A stretch of DNA of 64,000 bases. It comes from JABDGR01 sp964561455. GTDB taxonomy: Bacteria > Verrucomicrobiota > Verrucomicrobiia > Opitutales > JABDGR01. Below are positions 43,745 through 52,078 of the stretch, piece after piece. The position numbers were made by a program, and so were the translations under genes. Location: NCBI GenBank assembly GCA_964561455.1, contig CAZLPS010000010.1, positions 9,073 through 73,072 on the forward strand, in the 5' to 3' direction. The notes under the pieces were generated by a model. It ran no database searches, had not been told where the DNA came from, and saw nothing but the letters and a program-made list of their open reading frames with translations. Every line of letters begins with the position of its first letter. Positions within the stretch are counted from its first letter, which is position 1.

Positions 43745-45013
43745 TTAGCCGCCTTCTTTACCGGCGGACGAGGTTTCCTTGGCCGAGGCGAGCAGCGTGA
43801 TGACGGCCTGGGCTTCCTCTTCCGTGAAGCCGGCGCCCACGAGGTCTTCCGCGGCGACGCCTTCGGCGGCCTCGACGGAATTGATGCCCATGGCCACGAG
43901 CTTGCTGGCCTGCTCCTCGGTGATGCCGGTGACGGGGCCAAAGCCCGCGATGGCCTTTTGCTTGCGCTCCTCGAAGCCCAGGGCCTCGTGTTTTTCGCGC
44001 GAGATGTCGAGCTTCCAGCCGATGAGGCGGGAGGTGAGCTTGGCATTCTGCCCCCCGCGCCCGATGGCGATGGCGAGATCCTTTTCGGCCACCTCAAAAT
44101 AAATGCGGCGGTTCCGCTCGTCCACGCGGACGTTTTTGGGAATGGCGGGCTTGATGGCTTCCTCGAGCATCCGGTGCGGGTCGGGGTAGAAGCGGATAAT
44201 GTCGATCTTCTCGCCGCCCAATTCCCGGACAATGCTCTTCACGCGCGCGCCGCGGGCGCCCACACATGCGCCGACCGGATCAACCTTCTGGTCGGTGGTG
44301 TTGACGGAAATCTTGGTGCGGTAGCCGGGTTCCCGCGCCATCGCCTCGATGCTGACAGTGCCGTCGGAGATTTCGGCCACTTCCAATTCAAACAGGCGGC
44401 GCACAAATTTGGCGCTCGCGCGGGACAGGATGATTTCCGGGCCGCGGGCGGTGTTCTCGATGTTGAGCAACAGGCAACGGATGCGTTCGCCGGGGGCATA
44501 GTTTTCGCCGGGGATGCATTCGCGCGGCGGCAGGGTGGCCTCGGCCTTGCCCAATTCGATCATCAGGTCGCCGCGTTCGCGGCGGCGAACGGTGCCGGTG
44601 ACGATGTCGCCGACCATGTCCTTGTAGTCTTCGTAAATCTTGTCTTTCTCGAACTGGCGCACGCGCTGCATGATGGCCTGGCGGGCGGTCTGTGCCGCGA
44701 TGCGACCGAGGAGCGAGGGGTCAATTTCCTTGGTGATTATGTCGCCGAGCTTGGGCGCGGCGGAGTAAAGGTGCGCTTTTTCGACATGAATTTCCGTGGA
44801 CGGATCGGCGACGGAGTCCACCACCTTGAAGTTGGCCCAGGCCTTGAGCGCTCCCGTCTTGGGGTTGATTTCGACCCGCAAGTCCTGGCCGAAGCCGATG
44901 CCTTTGGCTGCGGCGCCGCGAATGGCCTGGGTGATCGCCGCGATCATGTCATCGCGGCTGATGCCCTTTTCCTTTTCCATATGTTCCAAAACAGAGAGGA
45001 TTTCTTTGCTCAT
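43745..45013 (-). CDS. nusA: Transcription termination/antitermination protein NusA
   Basis: 422 residues from ATG 45013 (MSKEILSVLEHMEKEKGISR). N-terminal polymerase-binding domain, S1 domain (about 130-195, GDIVTGTVRRRERGDLMIEL), two KH domains (DPVGACVGARGARVKSIVRE and DLAIAIGRGGQNAKLTSRL) and a C-terminal helix-hairpin-helix region (ITEEQASKLVAMGINSVEAA). No rimP homologue precedes it. A strong leader terminator lies 29-73 nt upstream of the start codon. Confidence 0.96.
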   Translation of the reverse strand: MSKEILSVLEHMEKEKGISRDDMIAAITQAIRGAAAKGIGFGQDLRVEINPKTGALKAWANFKVVDSVADPSTEIHVEKAHLYSAAPKLGDIITKEIDPSLLGRIAAQTARQAIMQRVRQFEKDKIYEDYKDMVGDIVTGTVRRRERGDLMIELGKAEATLPPRECIPGENYAPGERIRCLLLNIENTARGPEIILSRASAKFVRRLFELEVAEISDGTVSIEAMAREPGYRTKISVNTTDQKVDPVGACVGARGARVKSIVRELGGEKIDIIRFYPDPHRMLEEAIKPAIPKNVRVDERNRRIYFEVAEKDLAIAIGRGGQNAKLTSRLIGWKLDISREKHEALGFEERKQKAIAGFGPVTGITEEQASKLVAMGINSVEAAEGVAAEDLVGAGFTEEEAQAVITLLASAKETSSAGKEGG

Positions 45014-45041
45014 GGCGGCGGAGGGGTCGGTAAAATGGGAT

Positions 45042-45085
45042 AAAAAAAAGCGGGTGCGTAACACCCACTTCTTTTCGGAGAAGTG
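45042..45085 (-). terminator. Two-hairpin leader terminator (attenuator) upstream of nusA
   Basis: On the minus strand a hairpin CACTTCT/AGAAGTG (plus 45066-45072 and 45079-45085) abuts a second GGGTG-TTACG-CACCC hairpin (45052-45066), followed by GC and eight Ts (plus-strand As 45042-45049). The next minus gene is nusA itself; the gene on the other side runs away on the plus strand. The terminator therefore lies in the nusA leader, suggesting attenuation. The rest of 45086-45293 holds no gene. Confidence 0.7.
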
Positions 45086-45293
45086 TTGTAGAATCCTGAC
45101 GTTTACCAGCCCAACGAGTGCATGTCAAGGATTGGTGGGAGGGGGTGGCGGGGGGGCAGTGCCTTTGGGAAAGCATGCAGCTGCGGGTGGTCGCGGCAAA
45201 ATTGCCCTCGATTTATCGGTGAACGCATCGTAGGCTTTCATTTCAGGCAAGTGGCGTTCATCCAATCACCCTGGTCTTCGCGATTGGTCGAAA

Positions 45294-47708
45294 ATGCGAT
45301 TTTTCCGTTTCAAACTTTTCGCCTTCGGCGGCCTGCTGGCACTCGCCGGCGGCGGTGGAATGATGACCATTCAGGCCCAATCGGCAACGGGAGTGGACGT
45401 TGATTTTGCCGACAAAGCCGGACAAGCGCTGGACCAAGGTGATGCGATTCGGGCAATGTTTTGGGCGGCGACTGCCCTGCAAGGCGACGGACAGAATACC
45501 CTGCTGCGCTACCAAGCCGGAAATTTAATCCGGCAGGTTCCACGGGTGCGGCAGGTCCTGCGCCATGACGGAGCCGTCAACAGCATTAAATTCAGTCCTG
45601 ATGGCAAATCAGTCGTCACGGCCAGCCAGGATCATACTGCGCGAGTGTGGGACGTCGCGACCGGGCGCGCTTTGACGAAACCGCTCGCGCACGCCGATGC
45701 GGTTTATAGCGCGGTGTTCAGTCCGGACGGCAAATGGGTTGTGACGGCGAGTGCAGACCAAACGGCGCGAGTGTGGGACGCAACCACCGGAGATCCGGTC
45801 ACGCCACCTTTAAAACATGATGGGGTGGTGGAGGACGCAGCGTTCAGTCCAAATGGGAGGATTGTGGTGACAGCGAGTGCGGACAAGACGGCGCGGGTGT
45901 GGGATTCCGCGACCGGCCGACCGTTGTTTCCACCTTTGGCGCATGGCGGGGCGGTATTGCGCGCGCGTTTCAGCCCGGATGGAAGATTGCTACTTACGGC
46001 GAGTGATGACAACACGGCGCGGCTGTGGGACGCCGCGACGGGCCAGCCCCGGGCAACGCCGCTCATGCATGCGGATGCAGTGGTGGATGCCGAGTTTAGC
46101 CCGGATGGAAAAAAGGTGATCACCGCAAGTGACGATGAAACGGCCCGTCTCTGGGACGCCGCGACCGGCAAGCCGCTTGCCCCGCCGATGAAGCAGGCGG
46201 GCGCGGTGACTCATGCGGCGTTCAACCCCGAAGGTGACATGGTGGTCACAACGAGCGCGGATCAAACGGCCCGGCTCTGGAATGCCACGACGGGCGAAGA
46301 AACGACGGCCCCGCTGCGGCATGCGGGTAAGGTGCTGTTTGCGGCTTTTAGTGCCGACGGTCTTTCGGTTTTGACGACGAGCGCAGACAAGACCGTCCGC
46401 GTCTGGAGTCCTTCGACGGGGCTGCCGCGGCGGGCGCCGATGACTGAATCGGACGCGGTGGTGTGCGCCGAATTTAGCCCAGACGGCAAACTCATTGCCA
46501 CGGCCGGCGCCGATGGGGGCGTGCGCATTTGGGACATAGATCCGGACCGCAGCGCATTGCCAGTTTTTCACCACGACAATTCGGTCGAGATGGCGACCTT
46601 CAGCACGGACGGAAAGAAAATTCTGACCGCCAGTTGGGACAAATCCGCGCGGGTGTGGGATGCCGCAAACGGGCAGGCGATCACCCCGCCGATGACTTAT
46701 TCGAACACGGTGCAATTTGCGGCGTTCAGTCCAGATGGGAAAAGTGTGGTGGCAGCCTGCTACAGTGATCCCGCACGCGTTTGGGATGCGGCCACCGGTG
46801 TGGCGCGGCCGGCGGTTTTTGCACAGAATGGCGTTCGCCATGCGGCCTTCAGCCCGGACGGCCGCAAGCTGGTCACCGCCAGCAATGACCAAACGGCGCG
46901 AATTTGGGATGCAATGACTGGCAAAAGCCTGGCGCCTCCTTTGGCGCACACGGGTTCCGTGGTGGACTGTTCCTTTAGTCCGGATGGAAAAATTATTTTG
47001 ACGGCGAGTTCGGATCACACGGCACAATTATGGGATGCGGACACGGGAAAAGCGCTCACACCCCCATTGCAACATGGCGATTGGGTGAACAGCGCCGAAT
47101 TCAGCCCGGACGGCCAATGGGTGGTCACGGCGAGCCAGGACGGAACTGCGCGCGTGTGGGACGCGCACACCGGGCGGTCGCGTACGCCGGCGCTCAAGCA
47201 CGGTGACGCGGTGTTTTTTGCGGCGTTCAGTCCTGACGGCAAAAAAATTGTGACGGCGAGCAATGATTGGACGGCGCGAATTTGGGACGCCACCACTGGC
47301 AATCCATTGACGCCGCCATTGCCGCATGCGGATGCGGTGGTCCATGCGGCGTTCAGCCCGGACGGTCGAATGGTGGCCACGGCCTCCGACGATTACACGG
47401 TGCGGCTCTGGGACGCGGCCACCGGGCGGCCTTTGGCGCAACCGTTCGTGCATACTTTCAATGCGCGCCATGTGATGTTCAGCCCGGACGGGGGCCGATT
47501 GTTAACGGCCAGTTGGGACAAGACGGCACGGATCTGGGATGTCTCGCCGAGTGCCTGGCTCAGGGAGGATATTTTGGAATTTGCCGAATTGGAAAGCTCG
47601 AGCAAGTTGAATGAACGCGGGCAACCCCAAGCACTCTCCCTGAACGAAATCGCAGCGCGGTTGGAGCATTTGCGCAGAAATCATCCGGAGGTCTATGGGC
47701 GGCCTTAA
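45294..47708 (+). CDS. Exported WD40-repeat protein, 16 repeats
   Basis: 804 residues: a signal-peptide-like N terminus (about 1-28, FAFGGLLALAGGGGMMTIQAQ), a short helical region, then 16 consecutive WD40 units (about 88-745). Each runs like LAHADAVYSAVFSPDGKWVV then TASADQTARVWDATTG. Sixteen units would make two propellers. The C-terminal 50 residues are helical (LNEIAARLEHLRRNHPEVY). It has no enzymatic domain and is probably an extracytoplasmic protein-binding scaffold. The DNA is internally repetitive because the units are similar. Confidence 0.85.
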   Translation: MRFFRFKLFAFGGLLALAGGGGMMTIQAQSATGVDVDFADKAGQALDQGDAIRAMFWAATALQGDGQNTLLRYQAGNLIRQVPRVRQVLRHDGAVNSIKFSPDGKSVVTASQDHTARVWDVATGRALTKPLAHADAVYSAVFSPDGKWVVTASADQTARVWDATTGDPVTPPLKHDGVVEDAAFSPNGRIVVTASADKTARVWDSATGRPLFPPLAHGGAVLRARFSPDGRLLLTASDDNTARLWDAATGQPRATPLMHADAVVDAEFSPDGKKVITASDDETARLWDAATGKPLAPPMKQAGAVTHAAFNPEGDMVVTTSADQTARLWNATTGEETTAPLRHAGKVLFAAFSADGLSVLTTSADKTVRVWSPSTGLPRRAPMTESDAVVCAEFSPDGKLIATAGADGGVRIWDIDPDRSALPVFHHDNSVEMATFSTDGKKILTASWDKSARVWDAANGQAITPPMTYSNTVQFAAFSPDGKSVVAACYSDPARVWDAATGVARPAVFAQNGVRHAAFSPDGRKLVTASNDQTARIWDAMTGKSLAPPLAHTGSVVDCSFSPDGKIILTASSDHTAQLWDADTGKALTPPLQHGDWVNSAEFSPDGQWVVTASQDGTARVWDAHTGRSRTPALKHGDAVFFAAFSPDGKKIVTASNDWTARIWDATTGNPLTPPLPHADAVVHAAFSPDGRMVATASDDYTVRLWDAATGRPLAQPFVHTFNARHVMFSPDGGRLLTASWDKTARIWDVSPSAWLREDILEFAELESSSKLNERGQPQALSLNEIAARLEHLRRNHPEVYGRP

Positions 47709-47863
47709 GCGGGCCCCCAAGCACAAGGTTTCGGTCAAAATTTGAAACTTGGCATATAGTGCCCGGTAAACGGTGGAGTCATTCGAGAATTCGAGGCTGA
47801 TTTTTCCTTGCCTAACAGGCTGGCAACAGTCTATTAAGTGCTGTTGTAGTTTCCCTTAAACCT

Positions 47864-50545
47864 ATGCCTAGCCCAGGTACACCCCACCTGAACGCCAGGG
47901 AACGGTCCCGCAAAACTCCGCGGTCCTTCCTCCGAGTCAGCTTTGCCTTGACGATTGCCACCGCCGCGCTGGTGGTGAGTTTTGGCGCCAAAATGTCAGG
48001 AGCGGCCACGCCGGCTGCGGCGAATCCGGTCTCTGCTCCGGCGACGCCCGCGAAGGCGGCGGTGTTAAATTTTGCGGATTTCCAGAAGAACGTGCAGCCC
48101 TTTTTGGCGGCGCATTGCTACAAGTGCCATGGCCCCGACGATATCGAGGGGGAAGTTCGCCTGGATCAGTTCACGGATGACGCCGCACTGGTGAAGGGCA
48201 TGCCGACGCTGGAGAAGGCGTTAAAGATGCTCAGCGCGCGCAAGATGCCGCCCAAAGATGAGACCCGTCCCGGCGAAGAGGAATACAGCCCGGTGGTGGC
48301 GTGGATAGATTCGTACACCAACAAGTTCTACATGGATGGGCCGATCAATCCCGGGCGCGTGACGCTGCACCGGCTCAATCGCACGGAGTATAACAATACG
48401 ATTCGCGATTTGCTCGGCATTGATTTCCGGCCGGCGGATGCCTTTCCGGTGGACGACGCCGGCTACGGCTTTGACAACAACGGCGACGTGCTTTCCATCG
48501 CACCCATGTTGATGGCGAAATATCTCGATGCGGCTTCATTGTCCCTTGAGAAAGTGCTTTTTGCCGATCCGATTGTGCCGGCGCCGTTGAAACGCTGGGA
48601 CGCTTTGACCGAGGTCCAAACGGATTTGCCCGACACCGGCCGGGGATCGCGCTCCGGGGCCGTGGCGGTGGTGACGCGGGGGCGCGGAACGGCCGTTGGA
48701 AGGATTTTCCCGCGCTACGGCAATCTGTGGGTGGACTACGACTTTCCCAAGGATGGGGATTACGTTTTCAGTTTCCGTGGATATAATGCCGGTCAGGGCC
48801 GGTCCGATGTGCAGTTTTTTCTGGATACGACCACGGTCAATGCGCGGGCCTTGAGTGTGAATGAAGCCAACGCCGATGCGAAGCTGTTTTCCACGGCTCC
48901 GGCAACCTTCCATGTCACAGCGGGCAAGCATCGCCTCTACCTGTCTTTCCGTAATGGTGCCACAAAGGAAGAATATGACGCCGCAGTTGCCGCGTTCAAT
49001 GCAGCACCCCCGGCGCCGGTGGCGGATAATGCGGCTCCTGCGGACCAAGTCGCGGCTGTTGACCCTGCCGACGTGGATCCGGCCATTGCCGCGGCGAATC
49101 CGCCCGCTGCGGCCCGGCTTCGCGGTGGTCCGCCGGCAGCCGCCGGGCCGTCGGTGCCGGGCCGTCCGAATCTCGCGGTGGTGTTCATGCAAGTGGAAGG
49201 CCCGATGGCGATTACGCCGGAGCGCATGCCGGAAAGCTATCGCAAGTTGATGATTGCCATGCCGTCCGCGACGATGCCCAAACCGGTGGCCGCGGAAAAG
49301 ATTATTCATAATTTTGCCAACCGGGCGTTTCGCCGCCCCGCGACGGATGCGGAAGTGAAATCGTTGCTGGGCTTGTGGACGAAGGCCGACGGTGACGGGC
49401 GCACATTTGAGCAGAGCATTGACGTGGCGCTGCAGGCCGTGCTGGTTTCGCCGAGTTTCCTTTTCCGCGTGGAACAAGACCCGCAGCCGGGTGAGGCGGA
49501 TAACGTTCACACGCTGAACGATTACGAACTGGCTTCGCGTCTGTCTTATTTCCTGTGGAGTTCCATGCCGGACGACGAACTGTACAATCTCGCCGCCAAG
49601 GGCACGTTGCGGGCCAATCTCGACCAGCAGGTGACGCGCATGCTCAAGGACCCCAAGGCGGAGGCGCTCGTGGATAATTTTGCCGGCCAATGGTTGCAAT
49701 TGCGGCAGATGGACAATGTCAATCCCGACACCGCCCAGTTTCCGGCCTTCGACGCCGGTCTGCGCTCATCCGTCTTGAAGGAGACGCAGATGTTTTTCAT
49801 GAGCATTGTGCGGGAAGACCGGAGCGTGATGGACTTCATCAATGCGAACTATTCGTTTGTGGACGAGCGCCTGGCAAAGCTCTATGGGTTGCCCGACATC
49901 AAAGGCGATGACTTTCAGCGCGTGACCTTCCCGAAGGATTCGCAACGGGGCGGGTTGTTGACCCAGGCCAGTTTCCTCACCATTACCTCTTATCCCGGCC
50001 GCACCTCGCCGGTCCTGCGCGGCAAATGGGTGCTGGAGAATCTGCTCGATTCCGCGCCACCCCCGCCCCCGCCGAATGTGCCCGCCCTGGCCGAAGGCGA
50101 AAAAGCGGACCTCAACGGCACGCTCAAACACCGCATGGAGCAACATCGCGCCGACCCGAAGTGCGCCGTCTGCCACGAGCGCATGGACGCCATCGGCTTC
50201 AGCCTGGAGAATTTTAACGCCATCGGCGCCTGGCGCACCGAGGACACGAACAAACAGGCCATTGACGCCTCGGGCGCGCTGCCCGACGGAACCAGCATCA
50301 AGGGCGTGGCGGATTTGCGCCGCGTGCTCGCCTCCCAGGAACAACAGTTTTGCCACACGCTGGCGGACCGGCTGCTCACCTACGCCCTCGGGCGCGGAAC
50401 CGAACCCGCCGACCGCCGCACGGTGACGAACATCGTCGCGGATCTGCAAAAGAATGGCGACAAGTTTACCGCGCTGGTGAAAGCCATTGTGCATAGCGAC
50501 CCTTTCCAAAAACAACTCGGCAAACAACCAGGAGATAAATCATGA
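47864..50545 (+). CDS. DUF1592-type cytochrome c domain protein
   Basis: 893 residues in the planctomycete/verrucomicrobial DUF1587-DUF1592-DUF1588-DUF1585 layout. An N-terminal membrane anchor or signal (about 26-50) precedes a cytochrome c-like domain with CYKCH heme motif in AAHCYKCHGPDDIEGEVRLD. LHRLNRTEYNNTIRDLLGID (DUF1587) follows, with FANRAFRRPATDAEVKSLLG, ELASRLSYFLWSSMPDDEL, RGGLLTQASFLTITSYPGRT and a second CxxCH (CAVCHERMDAIGFSLENF). An Ala/Pro-rich insertion lies at about 385-435. Function unproven; members pair with DUF1552 proteins as here, and a periplasmic redox role in polymer breakdown has been proposed for such clusters. Confidence 0.92.
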   Translation: MPSPGTPHLNARERSRKTPRSFLRVSFALTIATAALVVSFGAKMSGAATPAAANPVSAPATPAKAAVLNFADFQKNVQPFLAAHCYKCHGPDDIEGEVRLDQFTDDAALVKGMPTLEKALKMLSARKMPPKDETRPGEEEYSPVVAWIDSYTNKFYMDGPINPGRVTLHRLNRTEYNNTIRDLLGIDFRPADAFPVDDAGYGFDNNGDVLSIAPMLMAKYLDAASLSLEKVLFADPIVPAPLKRWDALTEVQTDLPDTGRGSRSGAVAVVTRGRGTAVGRIFPRYGNLWVDYDFPKDGDYVFSFRGYNAGQGRSDVQFFLDTTTVNARALSVNEANADAKLFSTAPATFHVTAGKHRLYLSFRNGATKEEYDAAVAAFNAAPPAPVADNAAPADQVAAVDPADVDPAIAAANPPAAARLRGGPPAAAGPSVPGRPNLAVVFMQVEGPMAITPERMPESYRKLMIAMPSATMPKPVAAEKIIHNFANRAFRRPATDAEVKSLLGLWTKADGDGRTFEQSIDVALQAVLVSPSFLFRVEQDPQPGEADNVHTLNDYELASRLSYFLWSSMPDDELYNLAAKGTLRANLDQQVTRMLKDPKAEALVDNFAGQWLQLRQMDNVNPDTAQFPAFDAGLRSSVLKETQMFFMSIVREDRSVMDFINANYSFVDERLAKLYGLPDIKGDDFQRVTFPKDSQRGGLLTQASFLTITSYPGRTSPVLRGKWVLENLLDSAPPPPPPNVPALAEGEKADLNGTLKHRMEQHRADPKCAVCHERMDAIGFSLENFNAIGAWRTEDTNKQAIDASGALPDGTSIKGVADLRRVLASQEQQFCHTLADRLLTYALGRGTEPADRRTVTNIVADLQKNGDKFTALVKAIVHSDPFQKQLGKQPGDKS

Positions 50546-51948
50546 GCACTCCCCACACCCTGTCCCGGCGAATGGTTTTACGCGGATTGGGCACCGCCAT
50601 GGCGCTGCCCTTCCTTGAATCAGCGTTTCCGACCCGCGTATTTGGCGCGACCGCTTCGACCAAGCTGGCGCAGGCGGCAGCCGGCCCGCGGCGCCTGGCG
50701 TGGCTCTACGTCCCCAACGGCATTGACATGCAGAATTGGACGCCCGCGACTTACGGCGCCGACTACGAAATGACCCCGACGCTCAGCACTCTGGCCGCGT
50801 ATCGCGACCGGATGCTCGTGGTCAGCAACCTCGTTTGCGAAAAGGCCAATCCCAATGGCGACGGCCCGGGCGACCACGCCCGCGCGCAGGCCGCGTACTT
50901 GACGGGGGTCCAACCGCAAAAAACCGAGGGCGCAAACCTGCATGCCGGCATTTCTGCCGACCAGGCCGCCGCGGAAAAAATTGGCCACTTGACCAAATTT
51001 GGTTCGATCGAGCTGGGCATGGAAGAAGGTCAGCAAGTCGGTCGTTGCGACAGCGGTTACAGTTGCGCCTACATCCACAACCTCTCCTGGCGTAACGACA
51101 AAACGCCGATGGTGAAGGATTGCGATCCGCAATCCGTCTTTGACCGGCTCTTCTCCAATGGTGACCCGCGCGAGAGTGAGGAGTCCAAGGCCCGCCGCCA
51201 GAATGACCGCAAGAGCATCCTGGACTTTGTCATCGGCGACGCCAGCTCCCTTCAAAAGAACCGCCTCGCGACGACGGATAAGCAAAAGCTGGATGAGTAT
51301 TTGACGGCGGTGCGCGACATCGAAGTGCGCATTCAGCGCATGGCCACGGACGCACCAGTGAAGATTCCCGATGGCGCCGTCCGCCCGGAATCGTTTGACC
51401 GCAGCAGCGTGCACAACGTAGGTGTGTCCACCTCGAGTAGCGTGTACCCGGAACATATCAAGCTGATGCTCGATATGATGGTGCTGGCCTTTCAAGCCGA
51501 CCTCACCCGCGTGATCACGATGCCCTTTGCGGACGAGCAAAGCAACCAGAGCTATCCCTGGGCGGGCGCGGGCAATGCCGCGCACCACGGCACCTCCCAC
51601 CATATGGGCGACCCGGCAAAAATGGCGATTCTGGCGAAGATCAATGTCTTCCACTTGCAACAGGTAAACTATCTCCTGGGCAAGTTGGACGCCATCAAGG
51701 AGGGCAACGGTTCCATCCTCGATAATTCGCTCATCGCTTATGGCAGTGGCAACAGCGACGGCAACCGTCACAATCATGACAACCTGCCGACGATTCTCCT
51801 GGGCAAAGGTGGCGGCACCATCAACACAGGTCGCCATATTGACGCCAAGAGCGTGCCGCTCAACAATCTCTGGCTCTCCATGCTCGACCATGCCGGCGTT
51901 CAGGATGACAAGCTCGGTGACAGCACTGGCAAGTTGTCGTTGACCTAA
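50542..51948 (+). CDS. DUF1552 protein, Tat-exported
   Basis: 468 residues with a twin-arginine signal, SRRMVLRGLGTAMALPFLES, so it is exported folded. The body shows DUF1552 features: RLAWLYVPNGIDMQNWTP, DHARAQAAYLTGVQPQKTEG, SDGNRHNHDNLPTILLG and the end LNNLWLSMLDHAGV. The fold is distantly like the sulfatase/DUF1501 group. Its start overlaps the DUF1592 stop (ATGA), with AGGAG seven bases upstream, so the two are translationally coupled. Biochemical role unknown. Confidence 0.92.
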   Translation: MSTPHTLSRRMVLRGLGTAMALPFLESAFPTRVFGATASTKLAQAAAGPRRLAWLYVPNGIDMQNWTPATYGADYEMTPTLSTLAAYRDRMLVVSNLVCEKANPNGDGPGDHARAQAAYLTGVQPQKTEGANLHAGISADQAAAEKIGHLTKFGSIELGMEEGQQVGRCDSGYSCAYIHNLSWRNDKTPMVKDCDPQSVFDRLFSNGDPRESEESKARRQNDRKSILDFVIGDASSLQKNRLATTDKQKLDEYLTAVRDIEVRIQRMATDAPVKIPDGAVRPESFDRSSVHNVGVSTSSSVYPEHIKLMLDMMVLAFQADLTRVITMPFADEQSNQSYPWAGAGNAAHHGTSHHMGDPAKMAILAKINVFHLQQVNYLLGKLDAIKEGNGSILDNSLIAYGSGNSDGNRHNHDNLPTILLGKGGGTINTGRHIDAKSVPLNNLWLSMLDHAGVQDDKLGDSTGKLSLT

Positions 51949-52078
51949 ATCCAGGCGGTGTCGGGTCCAGTGGCGCGGCGCTTTAGCCTGAGTTCGCCAG
52001 TATGGACCTCCATGAAATTTCCTCCTTTTGACCTTCAATAATTTGTGGATTTCAGGGGGGCTTTCACTCCATTTTGGT

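Noticed and set aside
43220..45043. A 607-codon plus-strand frame opposite infB and nusA
   Set aside because: Shadow crossing two essential minus-strand genes; composition typical of an antisense frame.
45560..47520. Regularly spaced near-identical DNA strings, CRISPR-like at a glance
   Set aside because: They are WD40 repeat codons in one open frame with variable spacing, not repeats with unique spacers.
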